A stretch of DNA of 64,000 nt from Rhodopirellula baltica SH 1 (GTDB lineage: Bacteria > Planctomycetota > Planctomycetia > Pirellulales > Pirellulaceae), in the NCBI RefSeq assembly GCF_000196115.1, contig NC_005027.1, positions 3,534,001-3,598,000 on the forward strand, written 5' to 3'. A model generated the notes under the pieces. That model was not told where the DNA came from. It saw only the letters and a program-made list of their open reading frames with translations, and ran no database searches. Both the position numbers and the translations under genes were made by a program. Of the stretch, positions 27,319-35,666 are shown one piece after another (positions within the stretch are counted from its first letter, which is position 1; every line of letters begins with the position of its first letter).

Positions 27319-28844
27319 GGCGACGGTACAAAATCCCAGTTTTTGAAGTCGATCGCGATCTTCTTTCGTGGCGCGAGTGACGTTGGGGAGCCGCAACGAG
27401 GTTTGTCTTTCTTGTTCGGTTTATACCTCGCCTCCTTGCTCGACTTGCGTTCGTAATTATCGATCAGCGCATCCCCCAGCATCTCCGATAAGCTCGGTTC
27501 CTCGAGATCGGTCTCGTTGAGATTCTCAAGAATGCGTTGGAAAGAACGCACCACCCCTGCGAAGCTGATTCGCCCAGGCATCGCGACCGGATCACACCGG
27601 CGACGTTTCTTCGCGAGGTGTACTTTCAAGGCATACAGCTTGACGATCAGAATACTGAGGATCGACCAATGCAACTCCACCAACGCCCGGACGCTCTGGC
27701 GGCAGCGAAGTTGCCGTCGTCCATACGTTTGCTTTAGGTTGCGAAATTCCAGTTCGATTCCCCAGCGGCTCTTGTAAATCACCAGTGCTTGCTTGTCGGT
27801 GAGCTTCTTCTCATCCAAGACGCTCGTTAAGAGAACTGCCTTTTTGCGGCCGAGTTGGATCTGAATCATGCGAAGCTTCAAGGGACGCATGCCTTCACGG
27901 CGTTTGTCCTTGGGCCAGCAGTAAACAAGGTTGTCTTCGTCAGGCTCGACATCGTAGCCGAGGCTATGCAGCAAGTTGACGTTCGCGCCGACGCGCACGA
28001 GAAAGTGGTGCCCCCCATCGATAATGCTCTTCCAAAATTCGTAGCCAACGAATCCCGCGTCACCGGTAAACAACGTTTTCTCCGGGAATTCACCGTTTTC
28101 TAGCATCTCTTGCACGTGTGCTCGTTCGGACGCATTGCTAGGCCCAAGTTTCCAGCACCAAGTCAGTTGTGTGGCAACGTGCCAAATCATTGTGATCCAA
28201 ATCTGGGGTACCGGCGGTGCCGGTGGATTCTTCTCGATGGCCTGACGGCGCATTCCTTTGGTCTTCTTTTTTCGATACCGAGCCGTTTTCCCGTGACCAT
28301 GATTGGGAGCGCAAAACGCTTTTTCGTTACTCAGTGTTCGCGGCGTTGTGTCTCGAGAACCATCGACAGCCATGACGACCCAACCAGTCGTCCTCCAAAG
28401 CTTGCCGGCGGTTGTCTCAATTTGCTTGTGAATCCGAGTAAGCAAAACCTCGGACAACCATGGAGTCCATCGAACCAACGCCTTGATCAGTCCAGAGTAA
28501 CTTGAAAATGCGATCCTCCCGTGGACCTTTTTGCATTGCCGGGTGCCTGAATCAAAAGCATCCTTGAGCTTGTCCTTGTCAGAGAAGATCCACAGCAAGG
28601 CTTGGATCATCAGAGTCATTGTCTTCCAGCCAGTGTTGCCGTGGGCCTGCGTCGGCACGGCCTGCTCGTCACCCAGCACCCAATCGATCGCACTGCGGAT
28701 TTCTTTGGCGTTGCGCTTCTGGGCTTTGCGATAGTGCTGTCGCTGAGATTCGGACTTGACCTTGCGTTTGGCTCGATTGAATTTCCTTTGTCGAGCATGT
28801 TCTTTGGCCTTGCTTGATTCGTGAGAATCGAGTTTCTTTGACAC
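27015..28844 (-). CDS. IS4-type DDE transposase
   Basis: About 610 residues from a probable GTG near 28844 (VSKKLDSHESSKAKEHARQR), placed 8 bases after an AAAGGA ribosome site; the frame extends further into the neighbouring IS3 element, which cannot be native. The DDE core is visible: GWVVMAVDGSRDTTPRTL (first D), LFTGDAGFVGYEFW (second D), and YKSRWGIELEFRNLKQTYGR, the IS4-family Y-R-E-K signature. The last ~105 residues (from KSFTALPLGAKSFF) are translated intergenic repeat A, so the original stop has been lost or the natural C-terminus lies near 27330. Ends of the IS4 element could not be fixed. Confidence 0.75.
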   Translation of the reverse strand: MSKKLDSHESSKAKEHARQRKFNRAKRKVKSESQRQHYRKAQKRNAKEIRSAIDWVLGDEQAVPTQAHGNTGWKTMTLMIQALLWIFSDKDKLKDAFDSGTRQCKKVHGRIAFSSYSGLIKALVRWTPWLSEVLLTRIHKQIETTAGKLWRTTGWVVMAVDGSRDTTPRTLSNEKAFCAPNHGHGKTARYRKKKTKGMRRQAIEKNPPAPPVPQIWITMIWHVATQLTWCWKLGPSNASERAHVQEMLENGEFPEKTLFTGDAGFVGYEFWKSIIDGGHHFLVRVGANVNLLHSLGYDVEPDEDNLVYCWPKDKRREGMRPLKLRMIQIQLGRKKAVLLTSVLDEKKLTDKQALVIYKSRWGIELEFRNLKQTYGRRQLRCRQSVRALVELHWSILSILIVKLYALKVHLAKKRRRCDPVAMPGRISFAGVVRSFQRILENLNETDLEEPSLSEMLGDALIDNYERKSSKEARYKPNKKDKPRCGSPTSLAPRKKIAIDFKNWDFVPSPKSFTALPLGAKSFFIPVGMSDGSPGLLRSNVPRETKDSPRPWTGRGIFDPFRVEDSRVLVSGGVHCVQTTGYRLPSLRDETGARPAYVGSLKIQQPSRLI

Positions 28845-28974
28845 AGCCGGATTCCTTTCTGACTGAAGTGTTTCAGTTGGTTGGTAGGGGGATCCGGCTT
28901 TTACACTGGAATTGCCCACGAAAAGTTGACAGTGGACCGGTCTTAAGGGAAAGGTAAACGGTGAGTCCTGTGAG

Positions 28975-29853
28975 TCAGGACTCACTTACGAGTGACGGTT
29001 CTTTGATCGCTTGCTCGAAATCGATTGGACTGAGGTAGCCCAGCGACGAGTGCAAGCGATGAGGGTTGTAAAATCGTTCGATGTAGTCAGATACGCCGCG
29101 TGTGGCGTGTTCGTGCGTGTCGTAAATCTGCTGTGCTTCCTCGGTTTTGTAACTCTTGAAGAACGATTCCATCGGTGCGTTGTCGTAGCAGTTCCCGCGA
29201 CGGCTCATGCTTTGAACTAGCCCACTGGCTGCCAGGCGTCTGCGGAAATGATCGCTCGCGAATTGGGAGCCACGATCGCTGTGAACGATCAGGCCCGCGT
29301 TTGGCTTGCGAAAAGTAAGTGCTTGATCGAATGCCCCGACCACCAATTCCGAATCCATGTTCCGGCTCGTTTTCCAGCTGACAATCTTGCGGGAATGCAG
29401 GTCAACGAATGCACAGAGGTAAGTGGAGCCTTCTTGGGTTGGGATGTAGGTGATGTCCGTTAGCCAGACGCGATTGATTGCCTCGGTCGTGAAGTTTTGG
29501 CCAAGCAAATTTGAGGCGATGGGCTGATCATGATTGGAGTCAGTGGTCGATATTCTGAATTTGGTGCGGCGATTGGCTTGTATTCCCGCATGACGCATGC
29601 ATTTGGCGACGGTATTTCGGCAGCACACCACACCGCGTTTGACTATTGCTCGTTGCATTCGCGGGCTTCCATACGCATCGTGATGTTTTTCCAGTCGGAT
29701 TTCCTTGACGGCTTGAATGATTTGGGTTTGCTTGATCTCGGTGACTGTGGGACCGCGACCGGCGAATCGGTAATAAGCGGCGCGAGTGACTTCGAGGGTT
29801 CGGCAGAGCACTGCGATCGGCCAGCGATCGCGGCACTCTCCAATGAACTTCAA
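28975..29853 (-). CDS. IS3-family transposase OrfB (integrase core)
   Basis: 292 residues from TTG at 29853 if translated alone; more likely made as an OrfAB fusion. The rve integrase core has the first aspartate in RVWLTDITYIPT, the second in VHSDRGSQFAS and the glutamate in NAPMESFFKSYK. The N-terminal part holds the HTH_21-like segment (HDAYGSPRMQRAIVKRG), and the C-terminus YNPHRLHSSLGYLSP is typical of the family. All catalytic residues are present and the frame is intact, so the element looks recently active. Confidence 0.92.
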   Translation of the reverse strand: MKFIGECRDRWPIAVLCRTLEVTRAAYYRFAGRGPTVTEIKQTQIIQAVKEIRLEKHHDAYGSPRMQRAIVKRGVVCCRNTVAKCMRHAGIQANRRTKFRISTTDSNHDQPIASNLLGQNFTTEAINRVWLTDITYIPTQEGSTYLCAFVDLHSRKIVSWKTSRNMDSELVVGAFDQALTFRKPNAGLIVHSDRGSQFASDHFRRRLAASGLVQSMSRRGNCYDNAPMESFFKSYKTEEAQQIYDTHEHATRGVSDYIERFYNPHRLHSSLGYLSPIDFEQAIKEPSLVSES

Positions 29854-29855
29854 CC

Positions 29856-30146
29856 TCAGTGACTTTCTTTGGCGAAGAATGCCGTCGCTTTTTTTAAAAT
29901 GTCGCGTTCCATCTTGAGTTGACGATTCTCTTCGCGAAGTCGTCTCAGCTCGGCTTCAATGGATTGGCTACCAACTACTTCGGCCTGGAATGTTCCGTCT
30001 TCGTCAAAAGACTTCTTCCACTTGCGAATCAAGCTGTCCCCGATCCCCAAGTCTTTAGCGACAGCGGTGTACGACAAGCCTTGTTCGATGACTTTCTTGA
30101 CTGCGGCCAGCTTGTATTCGCGGCTAAATGTTCGACGTTTGTCCAT
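29856..30146 (-). CDS. IS3-family OrfA (helix-turn-helix protein)
   Basis: 96 residues: HTH domain (FSREYKLAAVKKVIEQGLSY, AKDLGIGDSLIRKWKKSF) followed by a leucine-zipper-like helix (IEAELRRLREENRQLKMERD). It binds the terminal repeats. Near its end the minus strand reads TTA AAA AAA GCG (A7 at 29889-29895). This provides an A_AAA_AAA slippery heptamer, and a -1 shift there continues into the OrfB frame. The arrangement is the known programmed frameshift of IS3 elements and would yield the fused transposase. Confidence 0.9.
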   Translation of the reverse strand: MDKRRTFSREYKLAAVKKVIEQGLSYTAVAKDLGIGDSLIRKWKKSFDEDGTFQAEVVGSQSIEAELRRLREENRQLKMERDILKKATAFFAKESH

Positions 30147-30215
30147 GGATCGGTTCTCCTGTCAGAGAAGTCTGACGTGCGCCGGCCCACTGTCAACTTT
30201 TCGTGGGCAATTCCA

Positions 30216-30825
30216 CACTTCAAGGGCAGTTCAGCAAAACACCACAAATCGCGGCTTCAAAATCGTTCACGGCGTTGCCCAAGGGGGCAGCCCTATGCCA
30301 GCCCAGGGCAACGCCCTGGGTTGAGGCGGACCCAAGATTGCAAAGCCCCACCGGGGGCGGTCCTAGCGAAGCAGGCTCCCTAGAATGCAGGCCAACTCGG
30401 TTCTTCCCGCGATGTGAATTGGACCGCACCAACCGCTTTCAATCACAACCCAACGCGTGAGTTTTGAAGTTGCGCTATTGCATTTGGTTTTGTTGGCCAA
30501 AGGCCTTCGTCATCGTAGCCTGGGGTATCGCCCCAGGGATCGAGAACGAAGGGAAATGAGTTGGCCAACGGCCAACATCAACCCACACGCTTTGAATTGA
30601 ATTTGGCCGTTGGCCAAGACGGGGCCGTGTTTTTCCGCTCCAGGGGCGATGCCCCTGGCTATGTTGAACGAGGCCGTTGGCCATTCGAGAAAAAGCGCAA
30701 CTTCAAGAGTCACGCTTCGCGTTGGGATCCAACCCACAAGCCGTCACGAGTTTCGACTTGCCTGACACAACCCCCGATAGTCTTCACGACGTTCGCTACG
30801 GGGCTGCAGACCGACCACCAAGAGA
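30216..30825. repeat. Intergenic region: unit A fragment and a long inverted repeat
   Basis: No gene. 30259-30330 carries unit A-related sequence (AATCGTTCACGGCGTTGCCC; CAGGGCAACGCCCTGG hairpin). From 30448 to 30726 there is a long imperfect inverted repeat centred near 30587. Outer arms CCCAACGCG...GTTGCGCT pair with AGCGCAAC...CGCGTTGGG. Middle arms contain CCTGGGGTATCGCCCCAGG and CCAGGGGCGATGCCCCTGG. Inner arms contain TTGGCCAACGGCCAA and TTGGCCGTTGGCCAA. Confidence 0.7.
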
Positions 30826-31773
30826 TCACTCCGCGATCACGTGTCCGGGCACGATCAGCAGTGGATGCGGGCTGCGACGAAGCCGATCGTTCACAAAGCC
30901 TTGAATGAACCGATCATCGACTTCCAATGGCATCACCAGCAATTGCTGCGTCGAATCGGAAAGTGGATGCGGCGGTGCGAGCTCACCGGCTTGCGGGATC
31001 AACGCGTAGCTCATCTTCATCTCGCGAGCGGTCGCATTCATTGCGGCGTGCAATTGCGTGTGCGATTGCGCTAAAGCATCACTCAACTTGTCGACGTCAA
31101 ACGTCTCTCCAGGACGAATCGCCTCCAGAATGCTTCGCACGTTTTCGAAGTGCTCTTTCTCGACAATCAAGTTCAACGAGACCTCGGCACCCGGCGATGC
31201 CAAACCAAACGCCCACGCCGCCGCTCGACTTTCGACGTCACACTCGCTTCCCGCCATCAACAGGACTCGCCCACGACAAGTCTGGAACACCTGGTCTTCT
31301 CGGCGGGTCACCAAAATCGGAACCGGGCACCGAGACAGCAAGACATCCATGACGGTCCCGACACTGTCCGTGCCCACTCGTTCGAAGGAGCGTCCAAACG
31401 GGCAGGGCACGATGACCATGTTCACGTCGTGCGTTCGCAACGCCTGCAGAATGACCTCGAACGCTTCGCCTTCCCCGCGAGCGATCGCACGAGCGCCGCT
31501 CATTTGGCGAGCCGCCTGAATGGCATCTTCCGTGGCCGCATCGATCGGTTCCGCAGCGTCTCGGGCGTCCAACACCAACGTCTCGGTATTGAATTCTTCG
31601 CGAAGCGTTTTTGCCGTTTCGATGGACGTCGCGTCTTGTGGCGAACCATCCAAAACCAAGATCACGCGTGACGGTCGGATGGGCGTCATCGGAGTTGCCG
31701 ATCCCACCTTCGCTCGCTCGAACATACGCATCGAATCGTCGACGTCACGATCTAAATCGGGTGATTGATCCAT
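30826..31773 (-). CDS. Universal stress protein, tandem UspA-like
   Basis: 315 residues. Two UspA-like halves: residues ~33-155 (PSRVILVLDGSPQDATSIET ... VNMVIVPCPFG ... LSRCPVPILVTRR) and ~165-310 (GRVLLMAGSECDVESRAAAW ... LLVMPLEVDD ... RSPHPLLIVPGHV). The glycine-rich ATP-binding loop GxxGxxxxS is degenerate. It lies 29 bp downstream of the transporter gene on the same strand, suggesting an operon in which the Usp protein modulates or accompanies the transporter. Similar transporter-plus-Usp arrangements are common in bacteria. The assignment to the superfamily is moderately secure; its ligand is unknown. Confidence 0.75.
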   Translation of the reverse strand: MDQSPDLDRDVDDSMRMFERAKVGSATPMTPIRPSRVILVLDGSPQDATSIETAKTLREEFNTETLVLDARDAAEPIDAATEDAIQAARQMSGARAIARGEGEAFEVILQALRTHDVNMVIVPCPFGRSFERVGTDSVGTVMDVLLSRCPVPILVTRREDQVFQTCRGRVLLMAGSECDVESRAAAWAFGLASPGAEVSLNLIVEKEHFENVRSILEAIRPGETFDVDKLSDALAQSHTQLHAAMNATAREMKMSYALIPQAGELAPPHPLSDSTQQLLVMPLEVDDRFIQGFVNDRLRRSPHPLLIVPGHVIAE

Positions 31774-31802
31774 TACTTCAGTCGCTCGTTAGAAAAGGAA
31801 AC

Positions 31803-33209
31803 TCAGTGGGCAGGCAACACTGGCGTCGCGGTGATATCGGGAATGTATCCCTGATGGTGCATCCACATCACATAGAAAATCGCGCCGATGACTTGCACCA
31901 CCATGATGCCTCCACCGAGCTTCAGAAACGTGCCCCAACCTACATGAATACCGGCTTCTCGTTTCAGCGCATAAATCGCAATCACGCAAGAAATCGATCC
32001 GATCGGCGTTCCGTTGCCACCTAGATTGCAACAAATCACCAACGTCCACCACAACGGTTCGGCGGGCACTCCCGTGTCACCGCCTGAAACGTCTTGGACG
32101 ATCGGAATCAATGTCGCCGCAACCGGGATGTTATCGACAATCGAGCTGGCCACGGCCGAGAAACCGCCCATCAATGGCACCAACAATTCGATCCGATTGT
32201 CGGACACCAAGACGACCTGCTGAGCCACCCACTTCAACGCCCCGGTGTGTTTGACGCAGCCGATGATGATGAACAGTCCCATGAAGAACAAAATCACGGT
32301 CCAGTTCACTTTTCCAATTGCGTCCTCGACTCCCTTGCCGGCAAACAGCAAGGCCGCGGTGGCTCCCACCATCGCGACAAAATCCATGCCAACGCCGAGT
32401 GGTTGAGCCAACGCAAAACCGATCACCGTGCAAAGCAAAATCACCGAACTTCGGAGCAGGACGCTCTTATTTTCGACCAACGCCCAAGGATCAAAACCCT
32501 CGATTTGCTGTTTCAGTGCGGCTTTGTCTTCGTCGGATTGCTTCCACGGCAAATCGTTTCGAAAGAACCAACGCAAACCCGCGATCGCGACCACCAAACT
32601 GACCACGGCGTAAGGCAACGACACACGCAAGAAATCGACGTACGGAATTCCGGCCGCGGTACCAATCATGATGTTAGGCAATCCGCTGGCAAATGTCGCG
32701 ATCGCACCACTGTTGGCACACACCGCGACGGACAGCAACAACGGCATTGGTTTGTAACCCAGCGAACGGCAGATCACCAGCACCAACGAACTGAGGATCA
32801 ACATCGCGGGGACGATCGTCAACACGCTGACGAACAAGAACGTGACCACGCACAGCGTCATGAACAGCCGGTTGGCTTGCCCACCCGTCAGCCGAACGAT
32901 CCACATGCTGATGAAGTGGAACAGCCCGCTCTTCCCGACGACATCCACCAAAACCCCGGTGCCGATGATGACGCCGAAGATGTTGAGATCCTCTTTCAGG
33001 AAGTTGTAAACGGTTGGATATTCAAACAGATCCAAAGCGACGCTGAGGATCACCAGGACCGCTGCACCGCAAAGTGCCGCCACCGTTTTGTGAAATCGTT
33101 CGATCGCGACGCCAACGTAGGTCGCCATCATCACGACGGCGAACAACACCATCACCCAAGCGGGTGCGGACGCGGTGGGCATCTCAGTCAGCGATGCAGC
33201 CAACATCAT
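31803..33209 (-). CDS. IT-superfamily transporter (ArsB/NhaD-like)
   Basis: 468 residues with about 11-12 membrane segments. Diagnostic segments are the paired signature loops SGAIATFASGLPNIMIGTAA (after helix 4-5) and CCNLGGNGTPIGSISCVIAI near the C-terminus, and DNIPVAATLIPI. These are typical of the ion transporter superfamily that includes ArsB, NhaD and the P protein. The N-terminal helix block (MATYVGVAIERFHKTVAALCGAAVL) fits the same family. Substrate could be Na+/H+ exchange, arsenite or an organic anion; the sequence does not decide. Transcribed with the downstream Usp gene. Confidence 0.8.
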   Translation of the reverse strand: MMLAASLTEMPTASAPAWVMVLFAVVMMATYVGVAIERFHKTVAALCGAAVLVILSVALDLFEYPTVYNFLKEDLNIFGVIIGTGVLVDVVGKSGLFHFISMWIVRLTGGQANRLFMTLCVVTFLFVSVLTIVPAMLILSSLVLVICRSLGYKPMPLLLSVAVCANSGAIATFASGLPNIMIGTAAGIPYVDFLRVSLPYAVVSLVVAIAGLRWFFRNDLPWKQSDEDKAALKQQIEGFDPWALVENKSVLLRSSVILLCTVIGFALAQPLGVGMDFVAMVGATAALLFAGKGVEDAIGKVNWTVILFFMGLFIIIGCVKHTGALKWVAQQVVLVSDNRIELLVPLMGGFSAVASSIVDNIPVAATLIPIVQDVSGGDTGVPAEPLWWTLVICCNLGGNGTPIGSISCVIAIYALKREAGIHVGWGTFLKLGGGIMVVQVIGAIFYVMWMHHQGYIPDITATPVLPAH

Positions 33210-33799
33210 TGCATTTCTCCGGAAAGAACTCGGACTCGTTCGTGCGGCAGCCTAACGCACGGCCCGAAAGCAACCAACCGGCAACACGCTGACGCAGGTC
33301 ACCTTCGACCGCATCGAAGCGGTCCCTCCTTCCCAAATGGCACGGGTGTCACCACAAGTCGAAACCGATTCTCTCGTCGATCGGAATCATTGAAAAAGTT
33401 GAAATGACAATTTCAAATGGTCGATTTGCTTGGCATCAGTCCGCTATTGCCTGCTCGGTTGGTCACGCGCGACGAAGCAGGTGACAGGTTTCGGGCATGA
33501 GGATTCGGGGCCTCATCCACTACTCCAGTAATGAATGGTGCGTTGCTTCCTCGTTGCCGCGGAGGGGTCTGACGCGAACGTTTGGAAATGAATTGGGTTG
33601 CGATGTGGCTCGGCGGTGGAGAGCAGCCCGACGGAACAGTTGAGGACAACGGTTCTACTCTGACGCTTCGCTCCGGCACGATGTTCGCCAAACTGCGATC
33701 GATGCCGCTCGACACATAGAAAAGAAGCCGAGACCCGTTGGGGATCTCGGCTTGTCGTCGCGATGCAGTCACGCAAAACGCGAAAGAAACGAACTTGAG
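33210..33799. other. Intergenic region with repeat unit C (copy 2)
   Basis: 590 bp without a supported gene. The part near 33210-33420 should contain the promoter of the transporter operon. At 33635-33661 is AACAGTTGAGGACAACGGTT followed by CTACTCT, matching the block at 23192-23219. 33725-33760 has GAGATC-type symmetry (CCCGTTGGGGATCTCGG) that may be a weak terminator for the lipoprotein gene arriving from the right. Confidence 0.5.
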
Positions 33800-33976
33800 T
33801 CAGCTCCCATCGCGAATCGCTTCCTCGCGTGCTCGGTCGCTCTCCTCATCCATCTCGAGGAACTGATCGTCCGTCATCTCAGGTGCGGGATTCACCGTCA
33901 CATCGTTGCTGGAACCACAACCCACGCAACAAACGACCAACAACCACAGCCCCAACATTCTCGAAATTAATTTCAC
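33800..33976 (-). CDS. Small lipoprotein paired with the DUF1559 gene
   Basis: 58 residues from a GTG at 33976, with AGAAGG six bases upstream. The signal peptide MKLISRMLGLWLLVVCCVGC ends in a lipobox (CVGC), so the mature protein would start at C20. The mature part is short and acidic (SSNDVTVNPAPEMTDDQFLE ...). It lies 49 bp after the DUF1559 gene on the same strand. Small lipoproteins of this kind follow DUF1559 genes in planctomycetes. Its role is unknown; co-export with the pseudopilin-like protein is an inference from position. Confidence 0.7.
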   Translation of the reverse strand: MKLISRMLGLWLLVVCCVGCGSSNDVTVNPAPEMTDDQFLEMDEESDRAREEAIRDGS

Positions 33977-34025
33977 TGCCTTCTCTCATTCACTGAACTA
34001 CGAATAAATACACAAACGTCTTCTG

Positions 34026-35195
34026 CTACTGATCCAAAGTCGAAGTCTCTCTCGCTTTGACACTTCCCGCCGCACCCCAAACGCCATAATTGCTGGCTGA
34101 ACCGGCGGGCGGTGCACCGGGTGCGGTTGTTCCGATCGGCCCAAGATTGGTGTTGCCGGTGTCGATGCTATCCGTGATGAATTTCACCGCGCCGTCGCCC
34201 ATCAATACGTGACAACCACCTTGGTGACGACTGCCTGCTGAAAAGACACCGCCGGGTCCATTGGCGTCACCGTTGCCTCGAACGGCGTTGACGGAGTTGG
34301 GTGGGAACGTTTGCCCCACGCCTGTCATCATCGGCTCTCCCTGGGCCCAGTTGGATCCACGAAAACGGTTGCCTTGGCCGCTGGTGTTGACCGCCAAAGT
34401 CACGTCGGGCCGATAGAACAAGGGACGCTCCGGATCACGAGCGAATTCAAGGATCTCGGTCTTCGGATCGTTCCGCATCGTGTTGCCGCTCCCATTGCGA
34501 ACCAAAACATCGCCCGCCAATTCTCTTGATCCGTTGCTGCGCTGGATCTCAGCCATGGCGATCGTGTTGCTCAATCCGTCCAAGACATCTCGGAACCGGG
34601 TCACAAATCTGTCTTTGAAAAATCCTCGGTGCTGCCCGATGTTCAGAGGGTTGCCCGCGTTGTTGCGAGTGTTGTTGCAATTCCAAAACGAGTCACCAAA
34701 GCTGAATCCATAGTTCAGCTGACCGAATGCAACAGTGCCCAGTGGCGCCGTGTCAGAAGGGCACAGCAACGTCGGAATCTGCGTTCGCCAAGGTTCGTAG
34801 TTCGCGTTGTAAGTGGCCGGTCCCATGGGAGGCCAATCCGTCCCTCCGGAACCTCGATACGGATTGGAGATCTGCTCCCAAACCGCTTGCTGTTCGATGA
34901 ACGGGGTCAAACCAACCATCGCCGACAAACGTTCGCGGTTGGTCAACAACGCACTGGTGGTCGGCTGCCCCGAACCACCACCTTGTTGAGTCAACTGTTG
35001 AAACGCGGAATGGTAGTTATGAAGAGCCAATCCGAGCTGCTTGAAGTTGTTGGAGCAAGACATCCGGCGAGCCGCTTCTCGTGCCGCTTGGACCGCCGGC
35101 AGCAGCAAACCCACCAAAACGCCGATGATCGCGATCACAACCAACAGTTCCACCAGTGTGAAACCAGCACTGCTACGCCTTTTCAATATTGCCAT
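34026..35195 (-). CDS. DUF1559 protein with prepilin-type N-terminus
   Basis: 389 residues. The N-terminus SSAGFTLVELLVVIAIIGVL is a type IV prepilin/pseudopilin signal (cleavage before the F of GFTLVE), followed by LLPAVQAAREAARRMSCSNN, the DUF1559 opening. The rest has typical family segments: NYHSAFQ, TLLCPSD, RFRDVLDGLSNTIAMAE, and the C-terminal SRHQGGCHVLMGDGAVKFI. These proteins are strongly expanded in planctomycetes and presumed to be secreted by type II-like machinery, forming surface structures or major pseudopilins; direct evidence is limited. Followed by a small lipoprotein gene. Confidence 0.93.
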   Translation of the reverse strand: MAILKRRSSAGFTLVELLVVIAIIGVLVGLLLPAVQAAREAARRMSCSNNFKQLGLALHNYHSAFQQLTQQGGGSGQPTTSALLTNRERLSAMVGLTPFIEQQAVWEQISNPYRGSGGTDWPPMGPATYNANYEPWRTQIPTLLCPSDTAPLGTVAFGQLNYGFSFGDSFWNCNNTRNNAGNPLNIGQHRGFFKDRFVTRFRDVLDGLSNTIAMAEIQRSNGSRELAGDVLVRNGSGNTMRNDPKTEILEFARDPERPLFYRPDVTLAVNTSGQGNRFRGSNWAQGEPMMTGVGQTFPPNSVNAVRGNGDANGPGGVFSAGSRHQGGCHVLMGDGAVKFITDSIDTGNTNLGPIGTTAPGAPPAGSASNYGVWGAAGSVKARETSTLDQ

Positions 35196-35666
35196 TTAAA
35201 TCCATCCAGAAGAGAACGAAGAATGGTCGGTTCGGCCGATTCTTCACAATCAGCTGTGAAAAACCGAACCAGCCAATGCCCCACCAACTAAGAAGAGAAG
35301 TCGCCCACCGCCCTTACGCAGAATGCCTATTGCAAGCAAATTCGCCCGATCAAACGAACAACCCGCATTCAGCGGAAACCGACACTAAGAAATACAACCA
35401 ACAAGATTCGCTGATTTTTGCGCCCAGTCAAGCAAAAAAACCACCCGTACTGATGACCACCGAACCACCATCGCTCACACGGCAGGATTTCGACGAATCC
35501 AGCAACGTCGGTCGGCATATCAATCGCATCGACGGGGGCAAAAATGCGATCTCGCGACGACTCATGGTCGCCACCAAGAACTGAATCGCCGCGTGAAAGA
35601 AGCGACGTCCATTTTGCGAGTCTCGTTTGAACCTGATCGCGTCAGGGCGTCACGCAGCGCCCGCGG
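35196..35666. other. Intergenic region, no gene supported
   Basis: 471 bp upstream of the DUF1559 gene and downstream of the esterase gene. A plus-strand frame (35189-35584) is open but has no domain, no ribosome site and starts inside the neighbouring gene. The promoter of the DUF1559 gene is presumably here. Confidence 0.45.

Larger units (their letters stand above)
28907..30215 (-). mobile_element. Complete IS3-family insertion sequence
   Basis: 1309 bp bounded by 34-bp terminal inverted repeats (28907-28940 and 30182-30215, starting TGGAATTGCCCACG, one mismatch). A 3-bp target duplication CAC flanks it (28904-28906 and 30216-30218). It carries overlapping-frame orfA and orfB on the minus strand. 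It is inserted about 60 bp upstream of the IS4 transposase start, so the elements are nested or abutting. Confidence 0.92.

Noticed and set aside
35189..35584. Plus-strand frame of 131 codons between the DUF1559 and esterase genes
   Set aside because: Starts inside the opposite-strand gene and shows no conserved motif or ribosome site.
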